Shown here: positions 1-7,757 of the stretch, piece after piece | Layout: each line of letters begins with the position of its first letter | Position numbering within the stretch: position 1 is the first letter of the stretch | NCBI GenBank assembly: GCA_937894515.1 | Contig: CALCRH010000037.1 | Span: forward strand, 1 to 26,272 | DNA length: 26,272 bases | Source: an uncultured Clostridia bacterium | Lineage (GTDB): Bacteria; Bacillota; Clostridia; Oscillospirales; Oscillospiraceae | Direction: 5' to 3' | Position numbers and translations under genes: made by a program | Notes under the pieces: generated by a model | Database searches by the model: none | Told to the model about the DNA's origin: nothing | The model's input: only the letters and a program-made list of their open reading frames with translations

Positions 1-322
1 GGGTCAGCTTACGGTCGGTATGGCTGGGGAACTTGGTGCCGGGCTGATTCAGCGTATAGGCGTCTTCCAGGGGATAAAAGCCCATCAGACCGTAGGTGGC
101 GTAAGCCACGGGTCCTGCGTGACCCTTGGAAAGCACCAGCCAGTCCCGGTCTTCCCAACGGGGATTTTTGGGATCATAGTGCATGACCTCGCCGTACAGT
201 ACGGCCATCAAATCAGCCAGATCCATGGAGCCGCCCACGTGGCCGAAGCCCCGGGAGTGGATCACTTTCAGCGTTTCCAAACGGATCTTCGCTGCCAAAA
301 CTTCCAATTTCTTCTTGTCCAT
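1..322 (-). CDS. Transketolase, N-terminal subunit (5' part only, cut by window edge)
   Basis: This is the first 107 codons of a thiamine-diphosphate-dependent transketolase of the split type, where two genes encode the N- and C-terminal halves; the N-terminal half binds the diphosphate of the cofactor. Visible family motifs are the HVGGS segment (His28) and the SKGHA segment (His68). The ATG at 320-322 has an AGAGG ribosome site upstream. The gene follows the zinc dehydrogenase by 38 bp and is probably in the same transcript. The rest of the gene and any partner subunit lie outside the window. Family assignment is firm. Its role next to uronate genes is unclear: transketolase is not a step of the Ashwell pathway, so it may only link the triose product to pentose metabolism. 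Confidence 0.88.
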   Translation of the reverse strand, partial: MDKKKLEVLAAKIRLETLKVIHSRGFGHVGGSMDLADLMAVLYGEVMHYDPKNPRWEDRDWLVLSKGHAGPVAYATYGLMGFYPLEDAYTLNQPGTKFPSHTDRKLT

Positions 323-360
323 TACGAACCTCTTTTCTTTTCAATAAAATTAACAAAAAC

Positions 361-1389
361 TCAATCGTCAAAACTGATTTGAATTTTAGTGAAATTACCG
401 GGTGCGCTGTCCCAATCTGCAAAGGCCTGTGCCGCCTTCTCCGGCGAATATGTGGCAGAGATCAGTCTCTTGAAGTCCAAACGATGAGTGGAGATATTTT
501 CCTTCACCTGAATAAACTCGTCGATCAGTGCATTACGGGAACCCACGATGTTCAATTCCTTCTTCACGATCAGGGTGGCATTCACTTCAATGGGCTTCTT
601 GCTATAGCCCACATAGCCCACACGACCGGCAAAGTTGACTGCCTCAATAGCCTGTGCCATGGTGGCGGGAATACCGATACACTCCAGTGCAACGGATACG
701 CCCTTCCCTTCTGTGATCCGCTCGATCTCTGCGGCCAAATCCTGCTTGGCAGGGTTGATGCAGGCAATTGCACCCATAGACCGCGCCATCTCGTGCTTCT
801 CGTCCGCGATATCCGCCACAATTACCTTTGCTCCCCGGAAATACGCGGCAGAAATAGCGCCGGAACCGATGACACCGCATCCGAATACCAGCACATATTC
901 ACCGGCCGTTATATTGGCTCTGGATACCAAGTGCGCGCCCACGGAAAGGGGCTCAATCAGTGCAATCTCGTCATAATTCAAGTTCCCGCATTTCAGCACG
1001 TTGCCATAGGGCACGGAGATATAGTCACACAATGCGCCCTCCTGCATCTGAACTCCCATGGTTCTGCTGTTCTCACAGCAATTGATACGATTGATGGAAC
1101 AGGGATAGCAATGCCCGCAGTTGAAATAGGGTTTTACTGTGACATGATCTCCGGCGGCAAAGAGGTCGGATGGGACATCGGCTCCCCACGATACCACCTC
1201 GCCACCCAGTTCATGGCCCGGTACCAGCGGGAAATTCGTTAATGCTGCCACCCCGCGATAGCTCTGCAGGTCCGTACCACAAAGCCCGACACGGTGGATC
1301 TTGATCAGCATTTCGTTGCTCTTCATCTCCGGTGTATCTTTCTCGATGAGATAGACCTTGCCGGGCTCTTCCATATATACTGCCTTCAT
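361..1389 (-). CDS. Zinc-dependent dehydrogenase, RspB-like (probable L-gulonate/L-galactonate 5-dehydrogenase)
   Basis: A 342-residue medium-chain dehydrogenase. Catalytic zinc ligands are Cys37 (in GLCGTD) and His59-Glu60 (in GHE). The structural zinc cysteines are 91, 94, 97 and 105 in a CGHCYPC loop. The NAD-binding Rossmann motif GCGVIG is at 170-175. The CGHCYPCS loop and the C-terminal region resemble E. coli RspB, a branch that includes L-gulonate and L-galactonate 5-dehydrogenases. These enzymes oxidise the aldonate at C5 to D-fructuronate or D-tagaturonate. The ATG has AGGAGGAAGG just upstream. The gene lies 29 bp after uxaE, whose product interconverts exactly those two keto-uronates, which supports the role. 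Exact substrate cannot be read from sequence; another polyol dehydrogenase activity remains possible. Confidence 0.82.
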   Translation of the reverse strand: MKAVYMEEPGKVYLIEKDTPEMKSNEMLIKIHRVGLCGTDLQSYRGVAALTNFPLVPGHELGGEVVSWGADVPSDLFAAGDHVTVKPYFNCGHCYPCSINRINCCENSRTMGVQMQEGALCDYISVPYGNVLKCGNLNYDEIALIEPLSVGAHLVSRANITAGEYVLVFGCGVIGSGAISAAYFRGAKVIVADIADEKHEMARSMGAIACINPAKQDLAAEIERITEGKGVSVALECIGIPATMAQAIEAVNFAGRVGYVGYSKKPIEVNATLIVKKELNIVGSRNALIDEFIQVKENISTHRLDFKRLISATYSPEKAAQAFADWDSAPGNFTKIQISFDD

Positions 1390-1418
1390 TTTTTCCTTCC
1401 TCCTGTTGTTATCAATAA

Positions 1419-2864
1419 TTATCTGGCACAGTGGCCATGAGAAATGCCAAGAGCATCTGCGTGGTGGCCAATATGGTGATATAGTGCATCACTATATGCT
1501 TGGCGCATTTGGCGCAAAGACCGGTAAATTCGTTTCTTCATATCGGGATCCGCCAGAACTTCGCCGTAGCTGATATGTATAACCTGGCGTGAGGCAACGA
1601 GATCCAGAAGTTCAGGGAGCTTTGCATCCGGCATTTCATCCACATTAGGGATGGTGTCAAGATTGGGTGTAACATGATAATTTGCGCGGTTCTTTTCAAA
1701 CGTTGCTTCAGCAATACGATAAATATCGCGGAATAGCTTGGGATCCGTCTGGGCAATGGCACGGACAGCTTCAAGCCAGTTAGTCCCAGAGGTCTTAATA
1801 TGAAAATGCCCACCTGTGATCTCGGCAATAATAGGAAATACTGCAAACTTATCACTGCCCGAATGGAAACTCAACTTATAACCAAAGTAGCAGGCAATGG
1901 CATGATGCAGACGTACATCCTCGCGGAACTGTTTGAGATCGCCAATATAGTCAATCCCCTTCTGGAACTCACCGGTAAAGCGAGGAGCAATCGTAGCAAA
2001 GCGAATGGCACGGATTTTCAACTCATTGGCTACATAGAAGTGAGCCAGAGGAGATGTCGTTGTCAGTGTCTCGTCAATGGAGATTTCGAAATCAATATAT
2101 TTGCTCTTGCCACGAAGACAATCGTAGTATACTGTTCCCACATAGTCGATAGCCTTTTGATAGACAGCAAAGATCCGAAGGAGTTCTTTATCGCTAAAAG
2201 CAAGTGTCACTTCAGGGGCGATCTCAAACTCGCGATTCATATACCGTTTTGTAATCTCTTCGGGAATGCTTACATTCTTAGCCAATACTGCGTCCTCTTG
2301 CATGGCTGCATCGTTATCAATATAGTCACTGCAGTCCAGCGTAATCATGGTATAGCCGCTTTTAACAGCTTCGCGTATATCTTCCAGCTTCTTCAAGTGG
2401 TCTCCGTCCGCGCCAAACCCAGCTCGATAACCACATCGAAAAGCTGCAAAGGTTGCGCTGTCGATGACATCAGCCATGGTGCGATGGGTAAGTGACATCT
2501 CACGCATAGATTGCTGTGCCAGAATGGGATATACCTCATACTCCTGGAAAACCCTCAGTAAGCCATCACCAGCCAAGCCAAGACGATCACCCACGCCGAA
2601 AGAAGTCTCTCTGCTAAGTACAGCTGTCGGCGACGTAAAAGGAAATTTTTCACGAAGAAAATCGGCTGTTTCGTGGTTTAATTCACATAGACTAAATACA
2701 TTGCTCTGCTCAACACATAATCTTCCCACGTGTTTACAGTCCGAAGAAGTAATACATAGCATATCCGCATCGCCCAGATCTACCATAAAACAGGCACCAT
2801 CACCCAAAGTATTCACGGATGCCGGATATATTTTGAATTTATTCTGATAGAATGTCATATCCAT
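1419..2864 (-). CDS. uxaE: Tagaturonate/fructuronate epimerase UxaE
   Basis: A 481-residue protein that resembles the UxaE family (Thermotoga type), which interconverts D-tagaturonate and D-fructuronate in the cytoplasm. Segments typical of the family include SFGVGDRLG and ILAQQSMRE, the acidic GFGADGDH stretch, DFEISIDE, FTGEFQKGIDY, and the histidine-rich SFHSGSDKF and GGHFHIKTSGT segments that probably hold the metal and substrate ligands. Length matches the family. The ATG at 2862-2864 is preceded by AAAGAGG at about 10 nt. It is followed by the RspB-like dehydrogenase, probably cotranscribed. Expression may rely on its own promoter or on read-through of the terminator behind dctM. No isomerase (UxaC) or mannonate branch (UxuA/UxuB) is in the window, so the epimerase is the likely bridge to the altronate branch. 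Confidence 0.9.
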   Translation of the reverse strand: MDMTFYQNKFKIYPASVNTLGDGACFMVDLGDADMLCITSSDCKHVGRLCVEQSNVFSLCELNHETADFLREKFPFTSPTAVLSRETSFGVGDRLGLAGDGLLRVFQEYEVYPILAQQSMREMSLTHRTMADVIDSATFAAFRCGYRAGFGADGDHLKKLEDIREAVKSGYTMITLDCSDYIDNDAAMQEDAVLAKNVSIPEEITKRYMNREFEIAPEVTLAFSDKELLRIFAVYQKAIDYVGTVYYDCLRGKSKYIDFEISIDETLTTTSPLAHFYVANELKIRAIRFATIAPRFTGEFQKGIDYIGDLKQFREDVRLHHAIACYFGYKLSFHSGSDKFAVFPIIAEITGGHFHIKTSGTNWLEAVRAIAQTDPKLFRDIYRIAEATFEKNRANYHVTPNLDTIPNVDEMPDAKLPELLDLVASRQVIHISYGEVLADPDMKKRIYRSLRQMRQAYSDALYHHIGHHADALGISHGHCAR

Positions 2865-2939
2865 TTTTCTTTTACCTCTTTGCGGGATATTCTCAAGAGT
2901 GGCTTGTTGATTACCTACACAGAAAAATCCCGATTTTTG

Positions 2940-2967
2940 AAAAAGGGGCCGAAATGATTCGGCCCCT
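2940..2967 (-). terminator. Intrinsic terminator behind dctM
   Basis: A 10-bp perfect stem (2944-2953 with 2958-2967) has a four-base loop. On the minus strand it is followed by a short T run (2943-2940). It lies about 75 bp after the dctM stop and about 75 bp before the uxaE start, so it should end or attenuate the TRAP transcript. The plus side also carries an A/T tract, so it could work in both directions. Confidence 0.8.
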
Positions 2968-3042
2968 AAAAACGGTCTGCATTGCGACCACTATGTTGGC
3001 GTATGCATATTCCGCGATAGCGAGTCGCTAACAGGAAGGTCA

Positions 3043-4332
3043 TCAGTAGATTAGATTTACAATACCCAGAGAAACTACGGGAATGTAAGAGATCAGTATT
3101 AAAACAATCAGCTGATACACATAGAAGGGAACACAATCGCGCAGGAAGTCCTTAGTGGGGCACTTCGTCACGCCACAGGTCACGAACATAACCGTACCCA
3201 GCGGAGGCGTAATGGTTCCGATGGACATATTGAACACCATGATCATGCCGAACTGGATAGGGTCGATACCAAACGCGGTAGCCACCGGAGCCAGCAGAGG
3301 GATTAAAATCAGCATGGCCGCAATACCTTCCATAAACATGCCAACGATTAGCAGGAAGATGTTGACCAGCAGGATAAACATGAACTTGGTACTAATAATG
3401 CTCAGCATAAAGTTCGTAATGGCCTGAGGAACTTGACCGACCGTCAATATATAACCCAAACAGTTTGCAGCGGATACAATCACCAAAATTTGAGCCGTGG
3501 AAAGAACGCTCTCCTTAATTGCCATCAAGAACTGGCGGAAATTCATTTCATGATAAACGAGGGCCAGCACCAAAGCGTAAACGATAGACACCGCACCGGC
3601 TTCTGTGGGGGTAAAAATACCAATGCGGATACCACCGATAATGACGATGGGCAAAAATAGAGGCGGCAACGCACGGAGGGTAATCCTCACCAGTTCTTTG
3701 CCGGGCAGACGCTCGGTTCGCATGGGCTTATAGCCTTTCTTTTTGGAGATGATACGAACAAGTACCATCATCAGAATGCAGCAAATCAAGCCGATTTCCA
3801 AACCAGAAACAAACAGTTTACCGATAGAGACCTGTGCCACAGTACCATAGATAATCAGTGCGATTCCGGGAGGGATCAAGGGGGTGATCAGTGCCGAGAC
3901 TGCTGTGACCACGGTAGAAAAAGATCTACTGTATCCGTTTCTCTCCATCTCAGGAACCAGCATTTTAGCTTCCATGGAGGCATCAGCCAGATTGGAACCG
4001 GAAAGGCCGCCCATCAGGGTGGACAAAAGGACATTGACCTGTGCCAGGCCACCAGTCCAACGGCCGGTAATAAGGGCACAAAAATCCATAATTCTTCTCG
4101 TAACGCCTGAATAGTTCATCAGCACGCCAGCCGTCGTAAAGAATGGGATTGCCAGCAAGGATGTGCTCTCAAGGCTTGCGAGGATACGCTGCGCATAAAT
4201 CTGTACGGGTGTGCCAGTCTGCAATGTAAAGAAAATTGTGCAGGCGCTAAGAATTGAAATGAAAACAGGAACCTTAAAAAACAGGAAAATAATCATTACA
4301 ATTGCTGCAATTGCAATATATCCAATATTCAT
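3043..4332 (-). CDS. dctM: TRAP transporter large permease subunit (DctM family)
   Basis: A 429-residue, highly hydrophobic protein with about eleven to twelve predicted membrane segments, the usual size for the large TRAP subunit that couples sodium or proton flow to uptake. Family-typical stretches include LIPPGIALIIYG, the FTPTEAGA segment and the C-terminal MVFNMSIGTITPPLG segment. Its ATG overlaps the dctQ stop as ATGA, so the two are translationally coupled. With dctP and dctQ it forms a complete three-part transporter. Placement between the regulator genes and uronate-metabolic genes suggests the solute is a uronate or aldonate, but the sequence alone does not show this. Confidence 0.95.
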   Translation of the reverse strand: MNIGYIAIAAIVMIIFLFFKVPVFISILSACTIFFTLQTGTPVQIYAQRILASLESTSLLAIPFFTTAGVLMNYSGVTRRIMDFCALITGRWTGGLAQVNVLLSTLMGGLSGSNLADASMEAKMLVPEMERNGYSRSFSTVVTAVSALITPLIPPGIALIIYGTVAQVSIGKLFVSGLEIGLICCILMMVLVRIISKKKGYKPMRTERLPGKELVRITLRALPPLFLPIVIIGGIRIGIFTPTEAGAVSIVYALVLALVYHEMNFRQFLMAIKESVLSTAQILVIVSAANCLGYILTVGQVPQAITNFMLSIISTKFMFILLVNIFLLIVGMFMEGIAAMLILIPLLAPVATAFGIDPIQFGMIMVFNMSIGTITPPLGTVMFVTCGVTKCPTKDFLRDCVPFYVYQLIVLILISYIPVVSLGIVNLIY

Positions 4333-4862
4333 TCAGCATTTTCCTCCTTTTTTTCGGTTTCATCTTCATGCTTGCAGAAAAGCTTTTTGATCGTTACGAT
4401 TGTGTCGCTGACCATCATAAGCACACAACCAATCGGGAAGGGAATGTAAACCAAGAAATACGGCAGTTTCAAAATATTTGTGGTGCGTCCAGTTACCACA
4501 AGCTGCTGTACCAGCAGAACACTGCGGTATAGCGTAAAGGCAAGAGTGGCCATAACCACCAGATAAATCAGCAAATCAACGATCCATCTCAAGCGACCTT
4601 TGAAATTATCTACAATCAGTTCAATAGAGATGTGATCTACGGTGCGGAATACCGCACCGGAAGCAATAAACACCATCCAAATGGTACACATGACCTGCAT
4701 TTCTTCGCCCCACTGAAAAGGACTATTAAAAATGCGTCTTGCGATAACACCCAGGAAGGTGATAGCTACCAACGTAACAAGCGCGATACCGCTGACAATA
4801 ATGTCCAAGTTCTTAATAATATCTAAAAACTTGATGGGCTTTTTTTCTGTTTCGTTTCCCAC
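4329..4862 (-). CDS. dctQ: TRAP transporter small permease subunit (DctQ family), GTG start
   Basis: A 177-residue small TRAP subunit with four hydrophobic segments and the conserved WGEEM motif. I chose the GTG at 4860-4862 because an exact AAGGAGGT lies at 4871-4878 with an 8-nt spacer. An upstream in-frame ATG at 4917-4919 would start translation inside the right arm of the 15-bp hairpin at 4891-4924 and has no ribosome site, so it is probably not used. The stop overlaps the dctM start (ATGA). The C-terminus is strongly charged, with a run of lysine and glutamate, and is cytoplasmic. It works with DctM in the membrane. Confidence 0.93.
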   Translation of the reverse strand: MGNETEKKPIKFLDIIKNLDIIVSGIALVTLVAITFLGVIARRIFNSPFQWGEEMQVMCTIWMVFIASGAVFRTVDHISIELIVDNFKGRLRWIVDLLIYLVVMATLAFTLYRSVLLVQQLVVTGRTTNILKLPYFLVYIPFPIGCVLMMVSDTIVTIKKLFCKHEDETEKKEENAE

Positions 4863-4890
4863 GGGCAGAGACCTCCTTATTGGGAATTTA

Positions 4891-4924
4891 CTTGAATGGC
4901 CGGAGAAAACTCCGGCCATTCAAG
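4891..4924 (-). promoter_or_regulatory. 15-bp perfect hairpin in the dctP-dctQ spacer
   Basis: Positions 4891-4905 pair perfectly with 4910-4924 around a four-base loop. No T run follows on the minus strand, so it does not look like a full terminator. A stable hairpin directly behind a binding-protein gene is commonly thought to protect the upstream mRNA from 3' decay, giving more binding protein than permease. On the plus strand it is followed by CGCTTTTT, but no plus-strand gene ends here. Confidence 0.75.
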
Positions 4925-4963
4925 CGCTTTTTAGTTATAATTGCATTAAAGTTTCGTTAAAGA

Positions 4964-6004
4964 TTACTTGATAATGGAGACGATCTGATCGTACAGGCCC
5001 TCGGAGAACAGCTCCTTGACCTCGGGATACTCATAGAAGTTCAGAGCAGCCTTGCGGAAACCGTCCATTTCTTCCTCGGTAGGATAGTAGATCTCAACGC
5101 CCTGCTCTTCCAGAGAAGCAAAAGCGTCAGCTTCCAGATCAGCGTTCAGCTGCTGAGAAACCAGGCCGGCTTTCTCACCGGACTCCATCAGCCACTGCTG
5201 CTGCTCTGCAGTCAGAGTGTCAAAGAAAGAAGTACCAGTCAGCCAAATGGTGGTGTTAAGGACGTGCTGAGTGACAGTCATATACTTGGCAACTTCGCCC
5301 ATGCCCAGGCCCAGCAAAGCGGAGGCGGGGTTCTCAACGCCATCAATAGTGCCCTGCTGCAGGGCCATGTACACATCACCCAAAGCCATGGGGGTAGAAA
5401 CAGCGCCCAGAGCGTCAAAGCCCTTGACCTGAATGGTGTTGTTGGGAACGCGGATCTTCATACCCTTGATGTCATCCACAGAATGGACAGGCTTGGTGGT
5501 CATCAGGTTACGGGTACCATAAACGAAGTTAGAAGTCAGGATCTGCAAACCATTGTCACGGCAAATCTGCAGCTGGGTCTGCCACCAGTCACTATCGACC
5601 AGTTTCCATGCCTCATCGTAAGTGTCGAACAGGAAGGGAGCAAACTGGATGCCCATGTCCTTGGCACCACGGTCAGCCATAAAGGCACCGTCAGCCAGAG
5701 TGATGACGTTATCGCCGGCCAGCATCTGGTCGATGATATCGTTCTTGGAACCCAGCTGAGAGGAAGGATAGCACTGCATTTCCATGGTGCCACCAGACAT
5801 CTCGGACAGGTATTCAGCCCAAGCGTTGCAAGCCTGGTCAATAGGCTCGCCGGGGTTGTTTTCATAGCCAATCTTCACGACAACGGGCTCAGCAGCAGGC
5901 TGGGCAGCATCATCGCCGGCTTCTTCGGCAGGAGCGGTATTGCCGCAGGCTGCCAAGCTCAGGACCATAACCAGAGCAAGAATCAGTGCAAGAATCTTTT
6001 TCAT
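4964..6004 (-). CDS. dctP: TRAP transporter solute-binding lipoprotein (DctP family)
   Basis: A 346-residue extracytoplasmic binding protein. It starts with a lysine-rich N-terminus, a hydrophobic stretch and an LAAC lipobox with the lipidated Cys at residue 20, followed by an Ala/Glu-rich linker. The mature part carries DctP-family features: the MKIRVPNN segment holding the arginine that usually grips the ligand carboxylate, ALGAVSTPMALGDVYMALQQGTIDG, and the GVENP segment. The arginine fits an acidic sugar ligand. The ATG is preceded by AAGGAGA. It is the first gene of the TRAP set and the hairpin behind it probably sets its excess over dctQM. Ligand identity is inferred from the neighbouring uronate genes. 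Confidence 0.95.
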   Translation of the reverse strand: MKKILALILALVMVLSLAACGNTAPAEEAGDDAAQPAAEPVVVKIGYENNPGEPIDQACNAWAEYLSEMSGGTMEMQCYPSSQLGSKNDIIDQMLAGDNVITLADGAFMADRGAKDMGIQFAPFLFDTYDEAWKLVDSDWWQTQLQICRDNGLQILTSNFVYGTRNLMTTKPVHSVDDIKGMKIRVPNNTIQVKGFDALGAVSTPMALGDVYMALQQGTIDGVENPASALLGLGMGEVAKYMTVTQHVLNTTIWLTGTSFFDTLTAEQQQWLMESGEKAGLVSQQLNADLEADAFASLEEQGVEIYYPTEEEMDGFRKAALNFYEYPEVKELFSEGLYDQIVSIIK

Positions 6005-6194
6005 GTTTCTGTCTCCTTAAAAAAATTTTGCAGGAAAACTTGTCAATATGTGTAGTTCTATTGGACAAAGCACTCCTGCATTTGTTAAAATTATATAAAC
6101 AACCTGTTAATCAGTCCATGGACACTCTTTCGCGTTATTATTCCTTTCTTTGGATTCCGCAAGCAGATTTAGCATTTATCATTGGCCTATTAGC
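6005..6194 (-). promoter_or_regulatory. dctP promoter region
   Basis: This 190-bp spacer between the regulator terminator and dctP should hold the transporter promoter. One candidate is a TATAAT (6095-6090) with TGGACT 17 nt upstream (6118-6113). A second is TTGCGG (6162-6157) with TAATAA (6140-6135) at 16 nt. The second would put the shared box at 6172-6191 directly upstream of its -35, the usual place for an AraC-type activator. I cannot decide between them from sequence. Confidence 0.5.
6172..6191 (-). promoter_or_regulatory. Candidate regulator box shared with the 9.66 kb operon
   Basis: The minus strand reads AATAGGCCAA, then T, GAT, four bases and GCT. The plus-strand region upstream of the binding-protein operon (from 9662) has the same ten-base core followed by A, GAT, three bases and GCT. 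Both lie upstream of genes flanking one two-component system, so this is a plausible binding site for the AraC-type response regulator encoded here. Confidence 0.55.
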
Positions 6195-6230
6195 AAAAAA
6201 TTCAGGCCTGCCGTTATGGCAGACCTGAAT
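6195..6230 (-). terminator. Intrinsic terminator behind the response regulator gene
   Basis: A 13-bp stem with one mismatch (6200-6212 with 6218-6230) has a five-base loop and is followed on the minus strand by six T (6200-6195). It starts immediately after the TGA stop (6231-6233) of the regulator gene. Confidence 0.85.
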
Positions 6231-7757
6231 TCACTCGGTTTTTGTAATATTTGTTCGGTATTGCGACGGGGTTATTCCCAAAAATCTCTTAAATGCCCTT
6301 GTGAAGTAATTTTGATCGCTAAAGCCGCAGCTTTCTGCTACCTCGCCTATAGAGTAATCTGTAAAGCATAACTGTTCACAAGCGTGATTAAGCCGGAGCT
6401 TATTGATATATTCATTGATAGTAACGCCCATTTCTTTTTTGAACAGTTCACTTACATAGGAACCGTTCATGTGCAACTGTGTCGCCAACGACTCCAGGGA
6501 TAACTTTTCACGATAGTGCTCATCAATATACTTTACGGCGTTGACAATTGCGCCAGATCGTTTCGGAACGGTTTGAATGTAAGCATTACGTCGTTGTTGC
6601 AGGAAGTTTTCCAGCATCGTCTCTCGTATATCTCTTGTCGGTGCTGATTCCAGCGCTTCAATACACTGCAACAATTTCCCAAACCATTGTTCTCCGTTTT
6701 CAATCATAGAGATATCAAACAGCAACTTGTGACATATTACACTCATATTGTGCTGAATATCCTGCGGATGGCAATAATCTTTATGAAGTGATTTGAGATA
6801 TTCTCGCAAAAGATCATCCGTCGTGTCCAGTTGATAATGACGAGTTGCCTGCAGGATATTTCGATAAGTATTCTTTCGGGACATTGACTCAGCTGAACCT
6901 ATTTCTCGATAGGCAACCGTATCAAGCGTTTGCAAATCATAATAGTGCTTAAACTCCAACACAGCACGGCAGTTAAAGATTCCAGCAGCCAGCCCCATAT
7001 CCTTACAATCCAGCAAAGTTGACCAAAAGAGAACAGAAAAAGCCCGTTGTCTTCGTAGTTCCAGCAAGACGGCATCAATTTTCTGCCGTCGCATTTCCGT
7101 AGTTGCCGACGGTGTTGTGCAAACAAAAACCGCATATAGCGTTTCCTCCAGCGGAACAATTTCCGTTTTGCTCATGGAATTCAGTGTGCTGATATATCTT
7201 AACTCACCATCAATGTTATGGTCAAATTCAAGAAGCAAGATACTGAGGTTATCTATCGAAAATTCCGGATTCAGGCGGAGTAGGTAATATTTATCATCAT
7301 TGCTTTCTGAGATGAGATATTCTTTTAACTGTTGCTTTCGATGTCTCACCGTAATGTCGCCCGTACTATTCTCCTTTGAACTGCGCACAGCGGCTACCTG
7401 ATCGATAATCCTTTGTAGATCTTCAATGTCCAAATCAATCTTGAGGATGTAATCCACGGCACCTAATTGCAGTGCCTTCTTTACCAACGGAAACTCCTCA
7501 TACGCGCTAAGGATTACAACTGGCAGTTCGGGATATTCCTCTCGTAAATGTTGACAAAGCGTTAATCCGTCCATTTGAGGCATTTTGATATCGGTGATTA
7601 TCATGTCTGTTACCGATCCACTGCGAATTGCCTGAAGCGCCAAAGCACCATTTTCGACCACATCAACAGTGATTTCATGCCCAGTAACCTGTCCTATCAA
7701 TATGGTGATCCATTTGCGAATAAGGGCATCGTCATCTGCAATAAGAATACGCATCAT
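6231..7757 (-). CDS. Response regulator, REC + AraC-type DNA-binding domain (YesN-like)
   Basis: A 508-residue regulator. The N-terminal receiver domain (about 1-125) shows the acidic pocket Asp8-Asp9-Asp10, phospho-acceptor Asp56 in TDIKMPQMDG and the conserved Lys106. A long middle region of about 270 residues resembles the linker of YesN-type regulators. The last 100 residues form two AraC-type helix-turn-helix units, with SLESLATQLHMNGSYVSELFKKE-type and YSIGEVAESCGFSDQNYFTRAFK-type segments. The ATG overlaps the sensor kinase stop (ATGA) and GGAGGTG lies just upstream; a second ATG follows directly. Phosphorylated by the adjacent kinase, it probably activates the TRAP and catabolic operons in response to the uronate or a related signal. 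Confidence 0.93.
   Translation of the reverse strand: MMRILIADDDALIRKWITILIGQVTGHEITVDVVENGALALQAIRSGSVTDMIITDIKMPQMDGLTLCQHLREEYPELPVVILSAYEEFPLVKKALQLGAVDYILKIDLDIEDLQRIIDQVAAVRSSKENSTGDITVRHRKQQLKEYLISESNDDKYYLLRLNPEFSIDNLSILLLEFDHNIDGELRYISTLNSMSKTEIVPLEETLYAVFVCTTPSATTEMRRQKIDAVLLELRRQRAFSVLFWSTLLDCKDMGLAAGIFNCRAVLEFKHYYDLQTLDTVAYREIGSAESMSRKNTYRNILQATRHYQLDTTDDLLREYLKSLHKDYCHPQDIQHNMSVICHKLLFDISMIENGEQWFGKLLQCIEALESAPTRDIRETMLENFLQQRRNAYIQTVPKRSGAIVNAVKYIDEHYREKLSLESLATQLHMNGSYVSELFKKEMGVTINEYINKLRLNHACEQLCFTDYSIGEVAESCGFSDQNYFTRAFKRFLGITPSQYRTNITKTE

Noticed and set aside
6114..6123. GTCCATGGAC palindrome as operator upstream of dctP
   Set aside because: A ten-base palindrome alone, with no second copy at the divergent region, is expected by chance too often; the shared AATAGGCCAA box is better supported.
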